64,000 nucleotides of DNA, taken from Paenibacillaceae bacterium (GTDB lineage: Bacteria > Bacillota > Bacilli > Paenibacillales > Paenibacillaceae). Below the pieces are notes generated by a model, which was not told the DNA's origin, ran no database searches, and saw only the letters and a list, made by a program, of their open reading frames with translations. The stretch is from the NCBI GenBank assembly GCA_900766135.1, contig CAAFUF010000058.1, forward strand, positions 9,436 to 73,435, in the 5' to 3' direction. A program made the position numbers and the translations under genes. Positions 58,056 through 64,000 of the stretch are shown here, one piece after another (the first letter of the stretch is position 1; every line of letters starts with the position of its first letter).

Positions 58056-59381
58056 ATGAACGGGATGAGCACATCGCGGCGAAACAGAAGCCTATGGACG
58101 ATCACTTGCCTGCTGCTGCTCGCTGTCCTCATCATGGGGGGGTGCTCCCCCCGCCAGGGGGCAGTCGGGAATCCTTCGCCTTCCGCTGGCGAAGGACACG
58201 GCGGTTCCGGCTCCGCCGGGTCGGGAACCAACCAACAGGGACCGACCGCGCCCGGAACACCGGAAACGCCAGAGACGCCGGCCGATCCTGCTGCCGAGCT
58301 GTTGGCTCAGCTGAGCACCGAGGAGAAAATCGGCCAGCTGGTTCTAGTCGGCATGGAGGGCACCAAGCCGAGCGACGCAACCCGCACGATGATCGAGAAG
58401 TATCACGTCGGGGGCTTTATTTTCTATAAGGACAATATCCAGGACGCCAAGCAGGCGCTCGAATTATTTAATGGCCTGAAAGCCGCCAACGAGAACGAGC
58501 CGGTGCCGCTGTTCCTGAGCGTCGACGAGGAAGGCGGCCGGGTTAGCCGTATGCCCGGCGAGCTCGCCAAGCTGCCGAACGCTCGCAAAATCGGCAACAC
58601 CGGCAGCGAGGAACTGGCGGGGCAAATCGGCGGAATCATCGGCCGTGAGTTGGCCGGCTTCGGCCTGAATCTGGACTTCGCCCCGGTGCTTGACGTGAAC
58701 AGCAACCCGGATAATCCGGTGATCGGGGACCGGGCGTTCGGCACGAAGCCGGAGATCGTCAGCCGCATGGGCATCGCGGTCATGAAGGGGATTCGGGAAC
58801 AAGACGTGATCCCGGTCGTCAAGCATTTTCCGGGACATGGCGATACCTCGGTGGATTCGCATCTGGGATTGCCCGTCGTGGAGCATGATGTAACCCGGCT
58901 GCGGAAGCTGGAGTTGGTGCCCTTTAAACAGGCGATACAAGAGGGGGCCGACGTCGTGATGATCGCCCATCTGTTGATGCCGAAGCTGGACCCCGAGCAT
59001 CCGGCCTCTTTTTCGAAGGCGGTTATTCATGACTTGCTGCGGCAGGAGCTTGGATACGAGGGAACGATCATTTCCGACGATATGACGATGGGCGCCATCG
59101 TTGAGCATTACGATATCGCTGACGCTGCCGTGCAGTTCGTTCAGGCCGGCGGGAATATCGTGTTGGTCGGCCATGATGACGAGAAGGAGAAGCAGGTGAT
59201 TCAGGCGCTTCGCGATGCCGTCAGCTCCGGCAAGATATCGGCGGAGACGCTGGACGAACGGGTTTACAACGTACTGAAGCTGAAGGAGAAATATGCCCTC
59301 ACCAACGACGCCGCGCCGGGGCCCGATACGGAACAGTTAAATCGCGAAATCAGGAATACCCTGAAGCCCTACGGATTGTGA
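58056..59381 (+). CDS. nagZ: beta-N-acetylhexosaminidase lipoprotein, GH3 (NagZ type)
   Basis: The 441-residue protein has an N-terminal lipoprotein signal (VLIMGGCSP), then a Gly/Pro/Thr-rich linker (residues 30-75) that lifts the enzyme from the membrane, then a GH3 catalytic barrel. Seen are IGQLVLVGM, FLSVDEEGGRVSR, KHFPGHGDTSVDSHLGLPVV containing the catalytic His-Asp pair, and IISDDMTMGAI holding the nucleophile Asp. It releases GlcNAc from muropeptides in cell wall recycling. Unlike B. subtilis NagZ it has no second C-terminal domain, so its length is closer to the single-domain type. The 3' end overlaps the convergent gene by 13 bases. Confidence 0.92.
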   Translation: MNGMSTSRRNRSLWTITCLLLLAVLIMGGCSPRQGAVGNPSPSAGEGHGGSGSAGSGTNQQGPTAPGTPETPETPADPAAELLAQLSTEEKIGQLVLVGMEGTKPSDATRTMIEKYHVGGFIFYKDNIQDAKQALELFNGLKAANENEPVPLFLSVDEEGGRVSRMPGELAKLPNARKIGNTGSEELAGQIGGIIGRELAGFGLNLDFAPVLDVNSNPDNPVIGDRAFGTKPEIVSRMGIAVMKGIREQDVIPVVKHFPGHGDTSVDSHLGLPVVEHDVTRLRKLELVPFKQAIQEGADVVMIAHLLMPKLDPEHPASFSKAVIHDLLRQELGYEGTIISDDMTMGAIVEHYDIADAAVQFVQAGGNIVLVGHDDEKEKQVIQALRDAVSSGKISAETLDERVYNVLKLKEKYALTNDAAPGPDTEQLNREIRNTLKPYGL

Positions 59382-59704
59382 TCCTTCATGCTCTCCGGGC
59401 GATATTGGTACTGGTACCGATTCAGGTCGATCCGTCCGCCCGGCAGCACCTCAACGCCTTCTTCTTCCAAATTCCACATCTGTTCCTGCACGGCGGCTTC
59501 CTCTTGCAAAGCGATTTGTCCCTTGCCGTTGACCACGCGATACCAGGGCAAGCCGTATTTGACGCTCATGCTATGCAGGATGCGGACGACCTGTCTGGCG
59601 GCGCGGGGACTGCCCGCAGCGGCGGCAATCTGGCCGTAGGTCATCACCTTGCCGGGCGGGATGGAAGAGATGATTTCTAGCGTTCGTGCGGTAAATGGCT
59701 GCAT
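59369..59704 (-). CDS. Alkyltransferase-like protein (MGMT family without active Cys)
   Basis: The 111-residue protein has the MGMT DNA-binding fold, IPPGKVMTYGQIAAAAG and SPRAARQVVRILHSMS, but the active-site PCHRV is PWYRVVNGKGQI. It is therefore an alkyltransferase-like protein that flags alkyl damage for nucleotide excision repair rather than repairing it. Start at ATG 59704 (10 bases after AAGGAG); TTG 59713 abuts the ribosome binding site. The 3' end overlaps nagZ by 13 bases on the opposite strand. Confidence 0.88.
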   Translation of the reverse strand: MQPFTARTLEIISSIPPGKVMTYGQIAAAAGSPRAARQVVRILHSMSVKYGLPWYRVVNGKGQIALQEEAAVQEQMWNLEEEGVEVLPGGRIDLNRYQYQYRPESMKDHNP

Positions 59705-59872
59705 CAGCGACAACTCCTTATCTATATCGAAGGATCTACTATCGCTTTTATACCACGCCGCAGAGACAAGTTCCAGCCTCTAATCCACCCGAGGCGGGGC
59801 GGATTCGCTGCGCCGTTAACTATCCGCCGGCCTGAAACGTATATTGGCCAAAGGCAGACGGGAGGGATGGGT

Positions 59873-60616
59873 TTGCAACGATGGAGGAATCTCGGTTATC
59901 CGGAGAAATGGATTTTATATGTTCTCTTGTTCATTTTCACGGTTATCGGGATGAAATACGTGATCGGAACGCGGCTGCCGGGAGGCGGGCGCCCGCCCTA
60001 CTTGTTCCTGATCTGGAATGCGTTTTTGGCCTGGATTCCGCTGGGGTTGGCGGTTTTGCTCGATTTGATTCACTTGCTGACATCGCGGACGGCCAGGCTG
60101 GCATTCAGCGTGCCGGTCGGGCTGCTGTGGCTGTTTTTTTACCCGAATGCCGCGTATCTGATCACCGATTTGCTGCACCCGTTTAACCGCTACCCGATAG
60201 CGGCGGGCACCCGGTTTTGGGAAGAGATTTCGTTCTGGGATCACCTTTTTACGCCGTTGTTTGCCGGGTTGCTCGGATTGGCGCTGGCGTCGGTCTCCCT
60301 GGCGTCGGTCCATCAGCTGGTGCGGCAAGCGGCAGGTCGTCTGGCAGGCTGGGCATTCGCCGTTACCGTGTTGCTGCTTAGCAGCTTCGGCATTTACCTC
60401 GGCCGCTTTATTCGCTGGAACAGTTGGGATTTGCTGAGGCACCCGGGATTTGTCCTGCAAGAAACGGCTGCTTATTTCACCGATGCCGCGAACGTGGAGC
60501 ATGCGCTGGCGTTTTGCAAATGGATATTTCTCATCACGCTATTTTGTTATGTGGTGCTCTACGGGTTTGCAAGAGTTTTCCGCTCCTCGGAGCGGATCCG
60601 GGGGGAAGGAACGTGA
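59873..60616 (+). CDS. DUF1361 membrane protein
   Basis: The 247-residue integral membrane protein has six or seven helices. Family features are the FYPNAAYLITDLLHPFNRYP loop, then FWDHLFTPLFAGLLGLALASVS and FGIYLGRFIRWNSWDLLRHP. The function of the family is unknown. The start is placed at TTG 59873, 8 bases after GGGAGG; the ATG at 59867 lies too close to that ribosome binding site. Its stop overlaps the GTG start of the GNAT gene (GTGA), so the two are coupled. Confidence 0.82.
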   Translation: MQRWRNLGYPEKWILYVLLFIFTVIGMKYVIGTRLPGGGRPPYLFLIWNAFLAWIPLGLAVLLDLIHLLTSRTARLAFSVPVGLLWLFFYPNAAYLITDLLHPFNRYPIAAGTRFWEEISFWDHLFTPLFAGLLGLALASVSLASVHQLVRQAAGRLAGWAFAVTVLLLSSFGIYLGRFIRWNSWDLLRHPGFVLQETAAYFTDAANVEHALAFCKWIFLITLFCYVVLYGFARVFRSSERIRGEGT

Positions 60617-61176
60617 CGGAAATCAAGGTACAGCTGCGGCGGCGCTTTCCGGTGCTGGAAAGCGAGCGGCTCATCCTGCGTCGGCTCCAGCCGGAAGATG
60701 CGCAGGCGATGTTTCGCTGCATGTCCGATCCGGCGGTGCGCGCGTTTACGGAGATGAATCCGGGCAAACTGCTATTTCCGGGTCGTTTATACCGCTATTT
60801 CGAGGAATCGTACCGTTATCTGCGGGATCTGCATTTTGCCGTGATTCGAAAAGGGGAAGGGGATTGGGTTGGTCTATGTTCGCTGCAATATTGGGACGTA
60901 GGCGGTCAAAAAGCCCGGCTTGGCTATCTGATCTCCCCGGCGCATTGGAACCAGGGCTATGCGACCGAAGCGGTGGAACGCGTGCTGGATTTCGCTTTCA
61001 GCACGCTGGGGCTCGGCTGCGTCGAAGCCCGCTGCAGCCCGGATAATCCGGCGTCGGAGCGCGTCCTGAAGAAATGCGGTCTGCGAGAGACGGGCAACAT
61101 CTACGCGGCGGGACGAAAAGGCGAGGGAATGGCGCTCAAAAGGTATCTCGCGGAAGGGAACTTCTTTGAAACGTAA
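60613..61176 (+). CDS. GNAT-family N-acetyltransferase (RimJ/RimL type)
   Basis: The 187-residue acetyltransferase has LESERLILRRLQPEDAQAMF at the N-terminus, the acetyl-CoA loop HWNQGYATEAVERVLDFAF, and SPDNPASERVLKKCGL near the end. The pattern is of the RimJ/RimL-like class that acetylates protein N-termini or small molecules. The target is unknown. It starts with a GTG that overlaps the DUF1361 stop by 4 bases, with GGGGGGAAGGAA as ribosome binding site. Confidence 0.9.
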   Translation: MTEIKVQLRRRFPVLESERLILRRLQPEDAQAMFRCMSDPAVRAFTEMNPGKLLFPGRLYRYFEESYRYLRDLHFAVIRKGEGDWVGLCSLQYWDVGGQKARLGYLISPAHWNQGYATEAVERVLDFAFSTLGLGCVEARCSPDNPASERVLKKCGLRETGNIYAAGRKGEGMALKRYLAEGNFFET

Positions 61177-61228
61177 GTGATAGCTTTTGTTACACAAATG
61201 AAATATAGCTGTGATCAAACCCTAATAG

Positions 61229-61260
61229 AAAGGGGGTACACTTATTACATGACCCCCTTT
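61229..61260. terminator. Terminator-like hairpin after the GNAT gene
   Basis: AAAGGGGGT pairs with ACCCCCTTT (9 bp, 14-base loop), followed by TTGAAT. Confidence 0.6.
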
Positions 61261-61280
61261 TGAATATATATTTTCTCTTG

Positions 61281-61317
61281 GAACCCGGAGCGAGTGAAGA
61301 CGGGTTCTCTTTTTTTG
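61281..61317 (+). terminator. Second terminator hairpin before the convergent gene
   Basis: GAACCCG pairs with CGGGTTC and is followed by TC and seven T. Confidence 0.6.
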
Positions 61318-61318
61318 T

Positions 61319-62128
61319 CTACAGCGGAACGGTGACCCTTTGTTTGTTCTTGAAATACACCCATTCGCGAAAGCCGATTTCTTTGAGGCGCCGGGCAACT
61401 TCATCCCATTCATCGCCAACCCGCGACGGCGTGTGGGCGTCGGAACCGAAGGTCACGGAAACGCCAAAATGCAGCGCACGCTCGAGGATCGAATCGTCCG
61501 GATACCAACCGCCGCTTAGCTTCGTTTTCCCGGAGGTGTTGATTTCGATAGCCACCTCATGCTCCGCGATCGTTTTCAACGTCTCGTCGATCGCCTGGGC
61601 GGCCGGGATATCGGTAAATGCCGGGTAATTCCCCTTCATCGCGTCGATGTGTCCGAGAATCTGGAACATTCCGCTGCGCGCCGATTGGCGGATCAACTCG
61701 TAATAGGTCTCCTTGCTGGCCACTTTCTCCTCGCGGCTCAGGCCCTTCCAACGATTTTTGTTGAAGATGCTTACCTCTCCAACGCTGTGCACCGACCCGA
61801 TCACGTAATCAAAAGGATACTGGTTTAGCGTATTCCGGTATGCGCCCAGATGTTCCGGAAAGAAATCCGACTCGATCCCCAGTAAAACGTCGATTCGGCC
61901 AGCGTACTCCTGCTTTAGCTTCAGCACTTCCTCGATGTATCCGGCAAAGGCTTGTTTGCCCATGGCGATCCGGGGAAAAGGCTGGTCTTCCTCCCGTCCG
62001 AAGTACGGCGTATGGTCGCTGATGCCGATTACCGACAACCCGGCAGCCAGACCGGCTTCGATGTAGTCACGGATGTTCCCGTCGGCATGGCCGCAGCGGA
62101 AATGATGGGTGTGAAGGTCGAATTTCAT
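61319..62128 (-). CDS. PHP-domain histidinol-phosphatase (HisJ/HisK type)
   Basis: The 269-residue protein has the PHP metal motif KFDLHTHHFRCGHADG (His6, His8), then ISDHTPYF, a mid-protein GSVHSV, GHIDAMK and the terminal FGSDAHTPSRVGDEW. All metal-binding His/Asp positions are present. Such enzymes dephosphorylate histidinol phosphate, although some act on other phosphates. The gene stands alone rather than in a his operon, so the exact substrate is open. The ribosome binding site is TAGAAAGGAG. Confidence 0.92.
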   Translation of the reverse strand: MKFDLHTHHFRCGHADGNIRDYIEAGLAAGLSVIGISDHTPYFGREEDQPFPRIAMGKQAFAGYIEEVLKLKQEYAGRIDVLLGIESDFFPEHLGAYRNTLNQYPFDYVIGSVHSVGEVSIFNKNRWKGLSREEKVASKETYYELIRQSARSGMFQILGHIDAMKGNYPAFTDIPAAQAIDETLKTIAEHEVAIEINTSGKTKLSGGWYPDDSILERALHFGVSVTFGSDAHTPSRVGDEWDEVARRLKEIGFREWVYFKNKQRVTVPL

Positions 62129-62190
62129 CGGGTGTCTGCTCCTTTCTAGCGGTAGAAACTTGCGAAACTTGCGCCATTTTCCGTCCCGGT

Positions 62191-63093
62191 TTATTCGGAA
62201 CTGATGAAATGCGTTTCCGGCATGCCTTTCAGGTCGCCAAGGAACTGCTGCATCGCCGAATTGATGTAACGGCTTGATTTGTAAATGACGCCAACCGGGT
62301 GCGTCACTTCAAGCTCGGGAATCGGAACTACCTTTAGCGTGCCCTGTTTCAACTCGCGTAATATCGATTGCCGCGAAATGATCGCCGCGCCCAAATTGAT
62401 TTCCACCATCCGTTTGACTTCTTCGCTGCTGGAGAGTTCCATCACGATGTGCGGTTCGATGTCCTGCTGCCGCAAGACCTCGTCGATAAAACGGCGCCCA
62501 ACCGTGTCGGGCGATAACATAATCAGGGGGACGTCGCGCAGCGACTCGAGGGTGGGTGAAGGGTTGCCCGCCAAAGGGTGCAGCGGCGAGACGACGAATT
62601 CGAAGGTATCGTAATATAACACCGACGAGAGGACTTGAGGGTTATTTTCTATCAAATACCCGATGCCGATGTCGACAAGCCCCTGTTCCACGTTTTGATA
62701 AATCAGGCTGGAGGGCATGGATTGAATGGTCGTTTTGATCAGGGGGAACTGGTCTTGAAAATACGACAAAATCCGCGGCAAAATCTGAATGGCGATCGAA
62801 GTGGTGGTTCCAAGCACGATATGGCCTTGCGGGGTATGCTCCATGTCGGATAGCTTCTGCTTGAGCTCCTCGACGATATCCAGGATGCGTTCCGCTTGCT
62901 CGAGAAAGACCTGTCCCCGGTCCGTCAGGGTGACCGGTTGGTTGCGGTCGACCAATACGGTGCGGAATTCATCCTCCAGGCTTTTGATTTGGGCCGATAC
63001 GGCAGGCTGGGTCAAATTGAGCAGTTCCCCGGCCTTTCGGAAGCTTTTCGTTTTGGATATGGTGATCAGCGTCTCCAACTGACTAATATTCAC
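62191..63093 (-). CDS. LysR-family transcriptional regulator
   Basis: The 300-residue regulator has the LysR winged HTH at residues 1-60: MNISQLETLITISKTKSFRK, LLNLTQPAVSAQIKSLEDEF. The C-terminal periplasmic-binding-like effector domain (residues 90-290) contains HIVLGTTTSIAIQILPRIL and DIGIGYLIE. It resembles CysL/CbbR-type members. It stands alone here; the divergent gene, about 260 bases away on the + strand, is cheX. The ribosome binding site is AAAGGAGGAC. Confidence 0.92.
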   Translation of the reverse strand: MNISQLETLITISKTKSFRKAGELLNLTQPAVSAQIKSLEDEFRTVLVDRNQPVTLTDRGQVFLEQAERILDIVEELKQKLSDMEHTPQGHIVLGTTTSIAIQILPRILSYFQDQFPLIKTTIQSMPSSLIYQNVEQGLVDIGIGYLIENNPQVLSSVLYYDTFEFVVSPLHPLAGNPSPTLESLRDVPLIMLSPDTVGRRFIDEVLRQQDIEPHIVMELSSSEEVKRMVEINLGAAIISRQSILRELKQGTLKVVPIPELEVTHPVGVIYKSSRYINSAMQQFLGDLKGMPETHFISSE

Positions 63094-63350
63094 CAGAAGT
63101 CCTCCTTTCTTTCCGTTCCTTGAGAGAGCGCCGGATTTGGCGCTATCCCGTGATTTAATAATTATAGGGGATGTTCCTTCGCTAAATCAATGACGTGCCG
63201 TTTGGCATACTTCGACAGCAGGCTTCGCCCGATCTCCATCATTCGATTTTTAATGACTTATGAATAGGAATAAAGTATAATATGATTTAACTAAAAGCTG
63301 GGTCTAATGTATCGTAAAGTTATTCTCCTAGTGAAAAGGGGCGCATAATT

Positions 63351-63809
63351 TTGAAAGCAGAAGTCATAAATCCTTTTCTTGAATCCGCGCGTTCGGTCAT
63401 ACAACAGGTAGTTCAAGTGTCTCCTTCCACCGGGAGTATGGGAGTTAAAGACGTAATTCCTGTTCAGGATCACATATGGATTCAAATCGGCATGACCGGC
63501 CATTTTAGCGGCATGGTCGTGTTCGGTTTGCAGGAAACCGTGGCGCTTCGCATCGTTTCGGCGATGATGGGCGGTTTCGTGCTGACGGAAATGGATGAGA
63601 TGGGACAAAGCGCGATCTCTGAGCTCGGCAATATGATCAGCGGAAATGCCAGTACGATTTTGTCCAACCAGGGATTTGCCGTGGATATCACGCCTCCCCA
63701 GGTCATCAAGACGGAGAACGCCTCCGGGATGGGACCACGCAAGGCGCTTTGCATTCCGCTGTTAATGGACGGAATCGGCGAACTGGACATTCAAGTGATG
63801 ATCTCTTAA
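63351..63809 (+). CDS. cheX: Chemotaxis protein CheX-type phosphatase
   Basis: The 152-residue protein has the CheX/CheC-family core MKAEVINPFLESARSVIQQV and ETVALRIVSAMMGG, and the catalytic block AISELGNMISGNAST with the ExxN pair. CheX dephosphorylates CheY-P. Here it lacks other che genes around it, so the target response regulator is elsewhere. It starts at a TTG with AAAAGGGG upstream. Some CheX-like proteins regulate other processes, so the cheX symbol is tentative. Confidence 0.85.
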   Translation: MKAEVINPFLESARSVIQQVVQVSPSTGSMGVKDVIPVQDHIWIQIGMTGHFSGMVVFGLQETVALRIVSAMMGGFVLTEMDEMGQSAISELGNMISGNASTILSNQGFAVDITPPQVIKTENASGMGPRKALCIPLLMDGIGELDIQVMIS

Positions 63810-63879
63810 GATAGGGGCAGCAAGAAGTCAGCCTTTTTGTACGGAACATGACTTTTGAACTACCGATTCAATCGAGGTT

Positions 63880-64000
63880 CCAAAAGGCAGGTTTGGAGCA
63901 TCGAGAAGGTTGAAGGAAGCTAGGGAGTGAGTAGCGGAGCGTAGATGAAGCTACGTGAGCAACGGAAGGACCGGCTGAGTTCAAGATTCGACGCCGAGTA
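63880..64000. repeat. Possible dispersed repeat element (cut by window end)
   Basis: The region contains the Gly-codon-poor, short-motif string GGAGTGAGTAGCGGAGCGTAG, then CGTAG-ATGAAG-CTACG (a 5-bp stem) and repeated GAGC/CGGA words. It has no gene. From memory similar text occurs at several places in Paenibacillus genomes, so I call it a candidate small dispersed repeat. This could not be checked. Confidence 0.3.

Noticed and set aside
1..64000. CRISPR arrays, tRNA or rRNA genes, transposases, integrases, phage modules
   Set aside because: No regularly spaced repeat array, no cloverleaf-like tRNA sequence and no recombinase motifs were seen. Absence by eye is not proof; tRNAscan-SE and IS searches would settle it.

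Overview
The window looks like chromosomal DNA of a spore-forming, low- to mid-GC Gram-positive bacterium, most likely Paenibacillus or a close relative. The case rests on gene content: a GerA/GerB/GerC spore germinant receptor, YesM/YesN two-component proteins beside LplB/YtcP/LipO-type sugar transport genes, an SLH-domain surface protein, c-di-AMP (ydaO-type) riboswitches, a bacillithiol-transferase-like DinB protein, a FusB-type EF-G binding protein, frequent TTG/GTG starts and strong AGGAGG-type ribosome binding sites. I saw no rRNA, tRNA, CRISPR array, IS element or phage module.

Layout. 1-2440: end of an arabinose operon (araB 3' end, araD, araA, terminator). 2460-11390: an AT-richer accessory stretch of small metabolic and regulatory genes (serine hydrolase, DinB proteins, PadR plus CE6 esterase, Nudix, VOC, GNAT, MORN-repeat protein) mixed with many broken gene pieces (thioredoxin, nucleotidyltransferase, STAS-like, two GNATs, Nudix, VOC). 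11389-16420: FusB-like protein and a divergent ger locus. 16420-19036: Fur-box-associated AraC-type siderophore sensor, siderophore-binding lipoprotein and an internally deleted nitroreductase. 19200-22840: histidine kinase, response regulator, pssA and DedA operon. 22940-30260: YesN/YesM regulators divergent from a two-permease, one-binding-protein carbohydrate importer. 30360-34350: DinB, methyltransferase, DUF4269, cupin, nucleotidyltransferase and MBL hydrolase.

34557-42591 is the most distinctive part: a potassium-uptake operon preceded by two consecutive c-di-AMP riboswitches, each followed by a terminator-like hairpin. It encodes an unrecognised Rossmann-like protein, a 35-residue membrane peptide, KdpF, KdpA, KdpB, KdpC, and a protein made of two complete KdpD sensor halves (KdpD ATP-binding domain plus USP domain, twice) with no histidine kinase domain. 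No KdpE was seen. I infer that K+ uptake here is gated mainly by c-di-AMP.

42677-64000: bacillithiol-transferase-like protein, secreted GH27/36-like glycosidase, ArsP-type permease, selD-mnmH (selenium used for tRNA selenouridine), YcdB/SLH surface protein, DUF2785, YhgE-like ABC permease, SnoaL protein divergent from a TetR regulator, DinB, LOG family protein, NagZ lipoprotein, alkyltransferase-like protein, DUF1361, GNAT, HisJ-type phosphatase, LysR regulator and CheX, ending in what looks like a dispersed repeat.

All calls come from reading the sequence and remembered family motifs. No database search was run.
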